From contig JACRIF010000119.1 of assembly GCA_016220125.1 (NCBI GenBank), positions 1-5,256 of the forward strand: a stretch of DNA of 5,256 nucleotides, given 5' to 3'. Shown here piece by piece: positions 1-5,256 of this stretch. The translations under genes and the position numbers were made by a program. The DNA comes from Candidatus Peregrinibacteria bacterium (GTDB lineage: Bacteria; Patescibacteriota; Gracilibacteria; UM-FILTER-43-11). The notes beneath the pieces were generated by a model. The model did no database searches, was not told where the DNA came from, and was given only the letters and a program-made list of their open reading frames with translations. Numbering within the stretch: position 1 is the stretch's first letter; every line of letters begins with the position of its first letter.

Positions 1-786
1 ATCCATCTCATCCCTTCGATGCTGAAGAACGGATTGGTGGATCAATGGATCGCCAAGGTGAGCGGCTACGTGCCCATCTCCACCGCCGATGTCATGTCCA
101 CGGCCAAGAATTTTGTGGGGGCCTTCAGCTCCTTCATCCTTGGCAATGTCACGGGTATTTTGAAGAATTTTTCCATCTTCCTGCTCCACATCATCGTGTT
201 CCTCATGGCCATGTTCTACTTCCTCAAGGATGGCGAGCGATTCGTGGCCTATATCAATTCGTTGTTGCCGTTGTCCGAAAAATATCGCCAGGAGTTGTTC
301 GTCAAATTGTCCCGTTTGAGCTACGGGATCATCTACGGCATCTTCGGCGCCGCCATTGCCCAGGGGTTGATGGCCGGGCTCGGTTTTTACATCGTGGGCA
401 TCAACAATGCGGCCTTCTGGGCCTCCATCGCGGCCCTGTTCTCCGTCATCCCCTTTGTGGGCACCGCGGTGGTGTGGGTGCCGGTCGTCATTTTCCTGTT
501 GGTCACCCAGCATTGGATCGCGGCCATTTTCCTGATTTTGTGGAGTGTATTCATCACAAGCTCCGCGGATAATTTCGTGAAACCGTATTTGATTGGTTCT
601 TCTTCATCGGTCCATCCGCTGGCCGTGTTGCTGGTCATCTTGGGGGGAACGTTTTCCTTCGGGCTCAAGGGCTTGATCTTCGGCCCCTTTGTGCTGACGC
701 TCACCTTGGCCTTTTTGCACATCTACGGCTTGGAATTCAAGCGGGAACTGGATGGCGGGGCCGAAAAGGTTCGCGCGAAAAAATAA
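1..786 (+). CDS. AI-2E family transporter, C-terminal part (5' end cut by window)
   Basis: The reading frame is open from base 1, so the Met at base 19 is probably internal; about 261 residues are visible of a family that is usually about 340-370 long. Numbering from that Met, hydrophobic segments lie near 51-69, 104-127, 132-147, 149-163, 165-182 and a long pair at 199-236. Family-typical features are the segment IPFVGTAVVWVP (144-155), a D-N-x-x-x-P-x-L-I-G stretch (184-193), the HPLAVLLVILGG block (199-210) and the following GLKGLIFGPF block (216-225). The tail is charged and ends in lysines. Known family members are inner-membrane proteins of the AI-2E/PerM superfamily; some export the quorum signal AI-2 and others act as ion or solute transporters, so the substrate here is not predictable. 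It ends at TAA, 112 bases before ftsK on the same strand. Family assignment is firm, function is not. Confidence 0.9.
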   Translation: MHLIPSMLKNGLVDQWIAKVSGYVPISTADVMSTAKNFVGAFSSFILGNVTGILKNFSIFLLHIIVFLMAMFYFLKDGERFVAYINSLLPLSEKYRQELFVKLSRLSYGIIYGIFGAAIAQGLMAGLGFYIVGINNAAFWASIAALFSVIPFVGTAVVWVPVVIFLLVTQHWIAAIFLILWSVFITSSADNFVKPYLIGSSSSVHPLAVLLVILGGTFSFGLKGLIFGPFVLTLTLAFLHIYGLEFKRELDGGAEKVRAKK

Positions 787-812
787 CCGGATCCTTTTGT
801 GTTCGAATCCGG
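787..812. repeat. Short inverted repeat just after the transporter stop codon
   Basis: CCGGAT (787-792) and ATCCGG (807-812) are perfect 6-base arms around a 14-base loop, starting at the base after the TAA. On the plus strand no T-run follows (the next bases are AGATGAGG), so it is a poor intrinsic terminator for the transporter gene. Read on the minus strand it is followed by a T-rich stretch, but no minus-strand gene lies upstream of it there. It may be a weak transcript-end structure or chance. Confidence 0.3.
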
Positions 813-884
813 AGATGAGGCCATATGCCACTGCCATTGTTTTCAGAGCGCAAAAGGAGTAAACTATCTCTGCTAAAACTCTGA

Positions 885-890
885 TAAAAT
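885..890 (+). promoter_or_regulatory. Possible -10 element close to the ftsK start
   Basis: TAAAAT matches the sigma-70 -10 consensus at 5 of 6 positions and lies 8 bases before the ftsK ATG. If used, transcription would start at or within a few bases of the ATG and give a leaderless or nearly leaderless mRNA, which would fit the missing Shine-Dalgarno site. No good -35 hexamer is seen at 16-18 bases upstream. An alternative is TTGTTT (837-842), 17 bases, TAAACT (860-865), which would give a leader of roughly 27 bases. Both are weak; ftsK could also be read through from the transporter gene. Confidence 0.25.
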
Positions 891-898
891 CAAACTGA

Positions 899-3115
899 AT
901 GGCCAAACGAAAATTGCTCCCGCTCCGTTCCGCCGGCCGCTCCCGCAAGAAGGATTTTCGGATTGAGCTCGAATCCCATGTGGCGCGCGAGGTGGGCGCC
1001 GTGATTTACATCGGCTTGGCCGTTGTTTTTTATTTGGTGATTTCGAGCAAGGCGGGGATCTTGGGGGGCTGGGCGAACCACTATATGCGTTTGTTGTTTG
1101 GGGTCGGCATTTACGCCCTGCCAATCCTGTTCGCGGTGCTGGGCCTCACGCTGTTCCTGTCCCGGCGCATCAAGTTCAACGCCGCCCGCTATTTGGGTAT
1201 TTTCCTGCTGGTGTTCTCGGGTCTTGGCCTGGTGCACATGCGTGTGCCCATGGAGACGATGCTCGATAATGTAGAGTCCAATGGTGGATACGTCGGGTTT
1301 CTCTCGTCGGTTTTGCTCCGTATTTTTGTGTCGGACACCGGAGCCAAGGCGGTGCTGGTGAGCCTGTTTGTCATCGCGATCCTGATCACCTTCGAGATTT
1401 CGCTCAGGAAAATCATTGGTTTTTTCATCCCGAGCCGGCCGTTGTCGGTCGGCATCCGGTTGCCGGCGCATGGCGAGGGATCCGAGCTGAACATCGTGAA
1501 GCCCAATTTGCCCCTGGAGAAAAAAGGGCTTCCTGGAATGGGGAAAGAGGCGGTGAATCCCGAGGTAGCCGAGAAGGCCGTTCAGAAGCGAGAGCCGATT
1601 CGGCTCAACATCCAAAAGCCGAACGAGATCAAGAGGGCGACAGAGCCGAAGCCCGCGATCGATCTTTCGAAATCGGCGGATTACAGCCATTGGGAATTGC
1701 CTTCGCTTGACCTGCTCAGCAACGATACGTCCCAGGTTTACGTGAGCGACAAGTCGCTGAAGGACAATGCCGAGAGGATTCGGGGCAAGTTGGCGCAGTT
1801 CGGCCTCAATGTCACGATGAAGGATGTGAACATCGGCCCTTCGGTCATGCAGTTCACTTTGCAACCGCATGAGGGGGTGAAGCTCACCAAAATCACCACG
1901 CTCAAAGACGATATCGCGTTGGCTCTCGCGGCCAAGTCCATCCGCATCGAGGCGCCCATCCCGGGCAAGGCGCTGGTGGGCATCGAGGTGCCGAACGAGA
2001 AACGCATGGTGGTCCATTTGCGCGAGATGCTGGAGAGCGAGGAGTTCAAGAGCGTCAAATCCAAGCTCTCGGTGGTGGTGGGTCGCGATGTGAGCGGAAT
2101 GCCGGTGGTGGACGATTTGGCGGCCATGCCCCACATTCTGATCGCGGGTGCCACGGGCTCCGGAAAGTCGGTCGGAATGAACGCCTTCATCCTGTCGCTT
2201 CTTTATCAAAACTCTCCCGAAGACCTCAAATTCATCATGGTGGATCCCAAGCGCGTGGAGCTTACGCCCTACAATGGGATTCCCCACTTGCTCACGCCTG
2301 TCATCACCCAGGCCGACAAGGCGCTGACCGCGCTCAAATGGGCCGTCGCCGAGATGAATCACCGTTATCAGCTTTTTGCCGAGAAGGGCCATCGGAATAT
2401 CGACGAATACAACGCATCCGAGCCCAAGCGCATGTTCAAGATCGTGATCATCATCGACGAGTTGGCCGATTTGATGATGCAGGCGAGCCGGAAGGAGACC
2501 GAGGCGGTCATTTGCCGCATTGCCCAAATGGCGCGCGCCGTGGGCATGCATTTGATCATTGCGACCCAGCGCCCCAGCGTGAATGTCATCACGGGCGTCA
2601 TCAAGGCCAACATCCCGGCCCGCATCGCTTTCACCGTGGCCACGGGCGTCGATTCCCGCACCATCATCGACTCCATCGGTGCCGAGGATTTGCTGGGCAT
2701 GGGAGACATGCTCTACATGCCCGGGAATATTGGGCGTTCCATTCGCGTGCAGGGCGTTTATGTGAGCAGCAAAGAGGTCGAACGCGTGACCAATAAAATC
2801 AAGCTCACCGCCGAACCCGCCTACAATGAGGCCATCACTTCCCCTGCCCAATCTTCGATGGGCGGAATCGACACGGGGCTTGTGGGATCCGGCAACGACG
2901 GCATGGGCCAGGATAATATGTACAACGAGGCCAAGGCCATCATCCTCGAAACGGGGAAGGCGTCCGCCTCCCTGCTCCAGCGCCGCCTGAGCGTCGGCTA
3001 CGCCCGCGCCGCGCGCCTGCTCGATATTCTCGAGGAAAACGGGGTCATCGGCCCCTCCAATGGCGCCAAGCCAAGAGAGATCTATTCGGGGAATGAGGAG
3101 GCCTCCGAAGCTTAA
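899..3115 (+). CDS. ftsK: DNA translocase FtsK/SpoIIIE family
   Basis: A 738-residue, apparently complete FtsK. It pumps double-stranded DNA by ATP hydrolysis at the division septum and helps clear and resolve chromosomes. Four membrane segments lie near residues 33-52, 64-88, 96-114 and 148-168. A charged linker (about 175-265) is short compared with E. coli FtsK and closer to Bacillus SpoIIIE/SftA-size proteins. The alpha/beta motor follows: Walker A GATGSGKS (417-424, Lys423), the VDPKRVEL block (448-455), Walker B IIIDELADL (517-525, Asp520/Glu521), the TQRPSVNVITG block (556-566) and SRTIID...LLGMGDMLYMPG (586-609). The C-terminal gamma winged helix (about 676-728), with LLQRRLSVGYARAARLLDIL, is the domain that reads orienting DNA motifs and activates XerCD in known members. 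The ATG is fixed because an in-frame TGA (896-898) directly precedes it. No spaced Shine-Dalgarno is present; AAAGGAG (853-859) is 39 bases too far upstream to serve. All key motor residues are intact. Confidence 0.97.
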   Translation: MAKRKLLPLRSAGRSRKKDFRIELESHVAREVGAVIYIGLAVVFYLVISSKAGILGGWANHYMRLLFGVGIYALPILFAVLGLTLFLSRRIKFNAARYLGIFLLVFSGLGLVHMRVPMETMLDNVESNGGYVGFLSSVLLRIFVSDTGAKAVLVSLFVIAILITFEISLRKIIGFFIPSRPLSVGIRLPAHGEGSELNIVKPNLPLEKKGLPGMGKEAVNPEVAEKAVQKREPIRLNIQKPNEIKRATEPKPAIDLSKSADYSHWELPSLDLLSNDTSQVYVSDKSLKDNAERIRGKLAQFGLNVTMKDVNIGPSVMQFTLQPHEGVKLTKITTLKDDIALALAAKSIRIEAPIPGKALVGIEVPNEKRMVVHLREMLESEEFKSVKSKLSVVVGRDVSGMPVVDDLAAMPHILIAGATGSGKSVGMNAFILSLLYQNSPEDLKFIMVDPKRVELTPYNGIPHLLTPVITQADKALTALKWAVAEMNHRYQLFAEKGHRNIDEYNASEPKRMFKIVIIIDELADLMMQASRKETEAVICRIAQMARAVGMHLIIATQRPSVNVITGVIKANIPARIAFTVATGVDSRTIIDSIGAEDLLGMGDMLYMPGNIGRSIRVQGVYVSSKEVERVTNKIKLTAEPAYNEAITSPAQSSMGGIDTGLVGSGNDGMGQDNMYNEAKAIILETGKASASLLQRRLSVGYARAARLLDILEENGVIGPSNGAKPREIYSGNEEASEA

Positions 3116-3133
3116 GCCCCTTCTCCCAGATTT

Positions 3134-3167
3134 CAGATTGATTTTGGGTCAATTTGTTGTCAATCTG
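3134..3167. repeat. Perfect 8-base inverted repeat between ftsK and rsmE
   Basis: CAGATTGA (3134-3141) and TCAATCTG (3160-3167) are exact reverse complements separated by 18 bases. The left arm overlaps a CAGATT direct repeat (3127-3132 and 3134-3139), and GTCAAT occurs twice (3148-3153 and 3159-3164). No T-run follows the right arm, so it does not look like a classical intrinsic terminator. It could be an operator, an RNA structure in the rsmE leader or ftsK 3' end, or chance. The rest of the 89-base gap shows no clear promoter: TTGTCA (3157-3162) resembles a -35 but has no matching -10 at normal spacing. Confidence 0.4.
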
Positions 3168-3204
3168 GCATCCATTTGTGATCGATTTGGTAGCTATTTG
3201 CAAT

Positions 3205-3909
3205 ATGCATCGCTTTTACATTCCAACCCCAGACATCCGCAAAAACATCCTCGAGGTCACCGATCCCCGAATCGTTTTCCAATGCTCCAAGGTGCTCCGC
3301 ATGCGCCCAGGCAGCCCCTTCAGCGTCTTCGGCAACGATGAAAAGGAGGTTTCGGTCGAGCTGATCGAAATCGATCGGAAGCATCTCCTGGCCAATGTGG
3401 TGGAGGAATTGAAACGCGATCCCGAATCCAAAATTGAGGTCCATCTGTACCAGGCCATGCCCAAAAAGCCGGCGTTGTTGGAATTGGTGATCCAAAAGGC
3501 GACCGAGATCGGGGTCAGTCACATTTATCCTCTTGTGACACGGCGGACCGAGCGTCAGCATGTGGGCCGGTTCGACCGCCTTTCCATGATCGCCATCGAG
3601 GCCACGGAGCAAAGTGGTCGCTTGCGGGTCCCGACGCTTCATCATCCCGTGAATTTCGACGAGGCCGTGGGGCTCGGCAATGCCTATGTCGCCTACGAGT
3701 ATGAGGGCAAGACGTCGCTGATGTCTTTTGTCCCCGAAATCCGAAAAGCAAAGATCGCCCGCTTGTTTATCGGCCCCGAGGGCGGATTCGATCAAAAGGA
3801 GATTGACGAGGCCATCGCCAAGGGTGCCAAGCCCTTCAGCATGGGGCCTCGCATCCTCCGAACCGAGACGGCCGCCATTTCGGCCGCGAGCTTGGTGTTG
3901 CTTAGTTAG
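3205..3909 (+). CDS. rsmE: 16S rRNA (uracil(1498)-N(3))-methyltransferase RsmE
   Basis: A 234-residue protein of normal family length (about 240). RsmE methylates N3 of U1498 in helix 44 of 16S rRNA, using S-adenosylmethionine, on the assembled 30S subunit. The N-terminal PUA-like RNA-binding domain (about 1-70) has the family opening MHRFYIP and the KVLRMRPGS block (29-37). The SPOUT knotted methyltransferase domain follows: KKPALLELVIQKATEIGV (87-104), IEATEQSGR (131-139), the cofactor-loop motif LFIGPEGGF (187-195) and MGPRILRTETA (213-223). The frame stays open upstream to a TTG at 3154, but the 17 extra residues do not look like the family, so the ATG at 3205 is chosen. No Shine-Dalgarno sequence precedes it. 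It lies 89 bases after ftsK on the same strand and may be co-transcribed. The gene ends at TAG just before a hairpin terminator. Confidence 0.96.
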   Translation: MHRFYIPTPDIRKNILEVTDPRIVFQCSKVLRMRPGSPFSVFGNDEKEVSVELIEIDRKHLLANVVEELKRDPESKIEVHLYQAMPKKPALLELVIQKATEIGVSHIYPLVTRRTERQHVGRFDRLSMIAIEATEQSGRLRVPTLHHPVNFDEAVGLGNAYVAYEYEGKTSLMSFVPEIRKAKIARLFIGPEGGFDQKEIDEAIAKGAKPFSMGPRILRTETAAISAASLVLLS

Positions 3910-3915
3910 ATGGCC

Positions 3916-3955
3916 AAAAAAATCCCGCCACGGTTCACGGGCGGGATTGGCTTTT
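3916..3955. terminator. Probable bidirectional intrinsic terminator between convergent genes
   Basis: A 9-base perfect stem AATCCCGCC (3921-3929) / GGCGGGATT (3940-3948) encloses a 10-base loop. Read on the minus strand, the stem is followed directly by a T-run (complement of 3916-3920), the classic arrangement, so it should end the minus-strand gene whose TAA is at 3976-3978. Read on the plus strand it is followed by GGCTTTTG, a weaker T-tract, and it begins 12 bases after the rsmE stop. It occupies the centre of the 66-base gap between the two convergent genes. Confidence 0.85.
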
Positions 3956-3975
3956 GTCGATGCGGGATTGGAAAT

Positions 3976-4488
3976 TTAGGGGGTGTAGTTCCCATTGGTC
4001 ACGGTTGTGGATTGGTCCGTGACATCGATTTCCTTGTAGCGTGAAAGCGAGGGGTCTTCCAAATCCGGAGGTTGTATGTCGCCCACAATGCCTGTTTTCC
4101 GGCGGATTTCGCCCAATTCGTTGGGGTCGGTGATGGGAAGCCAATCCACGGTGTAGGTGTCGGGCGAAAGCGTGAGATGCTTGGTGCTTTTGCCTTCGAA
4201 GCATTGGCCGATCGAGTTGCGGATCTCAAAGGGGGCCTGGATGGGCATATCCCCATTTTTTTCAGTGTGCAAAAAGGCGTTCAATGTAACAGCTCCACGG
4301 GGATGGCCATAGCCCACCTGCGCTTTTTCCACGGGAAGGCAATGGGGCTCGTCGGGCCCGCAGCCCAGGCTTCCTCCAAGGCCTGCCGCCGCGATGGCGG
4401 CAAAGAGGGCCGATCGGAGTTCGCGCACCTTGAATCCGTTGGATTCAGGCGTGTTCGAACGGGCGGGATTTTTCTCGGAGAGAGTCAT
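3976..4488 (-). CDS. Small exported, lipoprotein-like hypothetical protein
   Basis: A 170-residue protein of a family I do not recognise. A polar N-terminus of about 25 residues leads to a hydrophobic, Ala/Gly-rich stretch (LFAAIAAAGLGGSLGC, 28-43). This resembles a signal peptide ending in a lipobox-like SLGC, although Ser and Leu at -3 and -2 are not ideal. The mature part has further cysteines at 50 and 96. Segments such as GAVTLNAFLHTE (65-76) and LTLSPDTYTVDW (105-116) look like the strands of a small beta-sandwich of the CnaB/prealbumin-like type; this is a guess from pattern only. The ATG at 4488 is taken because it follows a consensus promoter by a sensible distance. A GTG at 4428 (codon 21) would give a more ordinary signal peptide, VRELRSALFAAIAAAG, and cannot be excluded. 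No Shine-Dalgarno is seen for either. It lies 117 bases downstream of the coiled-coil gene on the same strand but has its own promoter. TAA at 3976-3978 is followed by a strong terminator. Confidence 0.7.
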   Translation of the reverse strand: MTLSEKNPARSNTPESNGFKVRELRSALFAAIAAAGLGGSLGCGPDEPHCLPVEKAQVGYGHPRGAVTLNAFLHTEKNGDMPIQAPFEIRNSIGQCFEGKSTKHLTLSPDTYTVDWLPITDPNELGEIRRKTGIVGDIQPPDLEDPSLSRYKEIDVTDQSTTVTNGNYTP

Positions 4489-4520
4489 ACGTCTATTTTA
4501 GGGAGATGGATTAGTGGAAT

Positions 4521-4548
4521 ATTATAGTATATTTTAATTTTTTGTCAA
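4521..4548 (-). promoter_or_regulatory. Consensus sigma-70 promoter for the lipoprotein-like gene
   Basis: Read on the minus strand, a perfect TTGACA (4548-4543) and a perfect TATAAT (4526-4521) are separated by a 16-base, AT-rich spacer. All 12 consensus positions match. The expected start of transcription is near 4514, giving a leader of about 26 bases before the ATG at 4488. The flanking sequence is much richer in A and T than the coding regions. A TAAAAT also lies 6 bases before that ATG (4500-4495), but with this promoter present it is probably incidental. Confidence 0.85.
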
Positions 4549-4605
4549 ATAGAAAGGGTTGCGATAAAAACAGTGGATTCAGGCGCATTGCCCGAGGAAG
4601 ACCCC

Positions 4606-5013
4606 TTATTTGGTTGTCGTCGTCGTTTGGGTGGTGGTAGTGGAGGAGGATGGGGCGTTGTAGCCAGGCTCGGAGGTCTTGGGGTCGGTTTGGATCGCAT
4701 CCTTCAGCGCATCGGCGGTTTTGTTGAGGGTGGTGAAGGTATCCCCAATCTTTTCACCAGTCTCTTTTACCTGACCCGCCACGTCGGTCACCTTTTGCGT
4801 GGTGTCGTCGATGGTTTTTTTGACTCCGTCGATCTTGCCCTGGATCCGGTCCGCTTCATTGCTGACGTTTTGCACTTTTTCCAGGATCGAGGCTCTGATT
4901 TCCTGGACGTATTTGTTGAAAAAGGGGATCTGGACGAGTCCGTACACCACGATCCCAACAATCGCCAATTTGAGAAGGAATTTGAACATAGGTTTGCGAT
5001 GAGCTGATTCCAT
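4606..5013 (-). CDS. Small membrane-anchored coiled-coil protein with Thr-rich tail, unknown function
   Basis: A 135-residue protein that I cannot place in a named family. A basic N-terminus (R6, K7, K11) precedes one membrane segment (about 12-31), predicting a cytoplasmic N-terminus and an exposed C-terminus. From Ile43 to Ile107 hydrophobic residues follow 3-4 spacing almost without a break (43, 47, 50, 54, 57, 61, 64, 68, 75, 78, 82, 89, 93, 96, 103, 107), with Thr or Ala at some core positions: a coiled coil of about nine heptads. The tail is low-complexity: three Ser (122-124), then nine Thr in ten residues (125-134), ending in Lys. General resemblance to YtxH/DUF948-type or methyl-accepting-type helices is only compositional. 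Two starts are possible: ATG at 5013, or ATG at 4989, which gives MFKFLLKLAIVG directly before the membrane segment. Neither has a Shine-Dalgarno sequence. No convincing terminator follows; a weak 5-base stem and TTTTT lie downstream. Confidence 0.75.
   Translation of the reverse strand: MESAHRKPMFKFLLKLAIVGIVVYGLVQIPFFNKYVQEIRASILEKVQNVSNEADRIQGKIDGVKKTIDDTTQKVTDVAGQVKETGEKIGDTFTTLNKTADALKDAIQTDPKTSEPGYNAPSSSTTTTQTTTTTK
4609..4650 (-). repeat. Trinucleotide low-complexity tract encoding the Ser/Thr tail
   Basis: The 3' end of the coiled-coil gene consists of short runs of near-identical triplets: three TCC, then ACT and three ACC, then CAA, then three ACG with ACA and ACC before the Lys and stop codons. 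Such tracts can change length by replication slippage, so tail length may differ between strains. The mix of Thr codons suggests that the Thr content itself is retained rather than being a fresh expansion of one codon. Confidence 0.6.
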
Positions 5014-5086
5014 TAAACCATACCGACTATGAAATGAGAAATGTTTCCCTGCTTGTTTTTTGGCTCCCCCTACCTTAAATTATCGT

Positions 5087-5092
5087 TAGAAT
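5087..5092 (+). promoter_or_regulatory. Possible -10 element for the rightmost gene
   Basis: TAGAAT matches the -10 consensus at 5 of 6 positions, 10 bases before the ATG at 5103, so the leader would be only a few bases long. No good -35 hexamer is found at 16-18 bases; TTGGCT (5060-5065) is too far away at 21. It sits in the 89-base divergent gap, where I could not identify a matching promoter for the minus-strand gene beyond a weak TATGGT (5022-5017). Confidence 0.25.
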
Positions 5093-5102
5093 AAGCAAAA
5101 AT

Positions 5103-5256
5103 ATGGAACAAGTCCTCAAAAACGAAATCATTCCACCGCTCATTTTTTTTGTCGCCTTCTCCATCGTTTTTACCTTTTTGGAATTGTTGCTGATTTTTGC
5201 GTTGAATCGGTTGGGTCGGAATTATTGGGAATTTGTGATTGATGTCATCATTCGGG
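5103..5256 (+). CDS. Membrane protein, N-terminal fragment (3' end cut by window), unknown
   Basis: An ATG-started frame stays open to the window edge (51 codons visible). Residues 1-11 are polar, about 12-36 are strongly hydrophobic (IPPLIFFVAFSIVFTFLELLLIFAL), and then NRLGRNYWEF begins a basic, aromatic stretch. This is one membrane segment followed by a probable cytoplasmic or second hydrophobic part; a small MscS-like channel or another polytopic protein is possible but cannot be shown. No Shine-Dalgarno is present. A run of eight T (5143-5150) falls in codons 14-16. The gene is divergent from the coiled-coil gene with 89 bases between starts, and its visible codons are richer in T than those of ftsK or rsmE. 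Confidence 0.6.
   Translation, partial: MEQVLKNEIIPPLIFFVAFSIVFTFLELLLIFALNRLGRNYWEFVIDVIIR

Noticed and set aside
799..812. GTTCGAATCC, which matches the T-loop consensus of tRNA genes, suggesting a tRNA remnant or attachment site.
   Set aside because: The 5' half of a T-stem is not complementary, no anticodon or D arm lies upstream, and the spacing to a CCA is off by one; no matching repeat or integrase is present.
815..884. Two short overlapping frames upstream of ftsK (15 codons from ATG 815, 19 codons from ATG 825) as possible leader peptides.
   Set aside because: The GGAG and GAGG near them are weakly placed, no promoter is clear, and the peptides show no attenuator-like codon runs.
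2381..2388. GAGAAGGG, identical to the Bacillus SpoIIIE recognition motif SRS, inside ftsK.
   Set aside because: One 8-base match is plausible by chance, it encodes ordinary residues, and the motif preferred by this organism's translocase is unknown.
890..2851. A 653-codon open frame on the minus strand across most of ftsK.
   Set aside because: It is in codon register with ftsK, so it only shows that TTA, CTA and TCA codons are absent from about 650 ftsK codons. The translated product is a His/Asp/Arg/Gln-rich shadow with no recognisable domain, while the sense strand has all FtsK motifs.
3154..3204. An earlier TTG start for rsmE giving 17 extra residues.
   Set aside because: The extension does not resemble RsmE, whose members begin close to the MHRFYIP-like stretch, and there is no Shine-Dalgarno upstream of the TTG.
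3160..3795. A 211-codon open frame on the minus strand across rsmE.
   Set aside because: Same in-register antisense effect of codon bias; the sense frame carries complete RsmE motifs.
3941..3971. Direct repeat GCGGGATTGG at 3941-3950 and 3962-3971.
   Set aside because: Only two 10-base copies, one forming part of the terminator stem; no array or target-site pattern.

Overview
The window comes from a bacterial chromosome of moderate GC content. It carries household genes and shows no phage, transposon or defence genes. The standard genetic code fits: all four visible stop codons of intact genes plus that of the 5'-cut gene are TAA or TAG, and none of these reading frames is interrupted by TGA. 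None of the five complete start sites has a properly spaced Shine-Dalgarno sequence. The phylum cannot be fixed from this sequence. A candidate-phyla lineage such as Peregrinibacteria (Patescibacteria) is only a weak guess from the protein style and the lack of Shine-Dalgarno sites.

Layout. Bases 1-786 (+) hold the C-terminal part of an AI-2E-family membrane transporter, cut by the window edge. After a 112-base gap comes an intact ftsK (899-3115, +), the membrane-anchored DNA translocase of division and chromosome segregation. After 89 bases containing an inverted repeat comes rsmE (3205-3909, +), the 16S rRNA m3U1498 methyltransferase. A compact hairpin at 3921-3948 lies between rsmE and the convergent minus-strand gene and probably ends transcription from both sides.

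The right-hand part encodes two minus-strand envelope proteins that I do not recognise as named families. Gene 4606-5013 encodes a small protein with one membrane anchor, a long coiled coil and a Thr-rich tail. Gene 3976-4488 encodes a small exported, lipoprotein-like protein. The second is driven by a textbook sigma-70 promoter (TTGACA, 16 bases, TATAAT) located in the gap between the two. At 5103 a plus-strand gene, divergent from the coiled-coil gene, begins with a membrane segment and runs off the end.

The left half reads as ordinary core functions: transport, division and ribosome modification. The minus-strand pair is the least explained part. I see no convincing new multi-gene system; the points worth a second look are the isolated perfect promoter, the absence of Shine-Dalgarno sites, and the two unrecognised envelope proteins.
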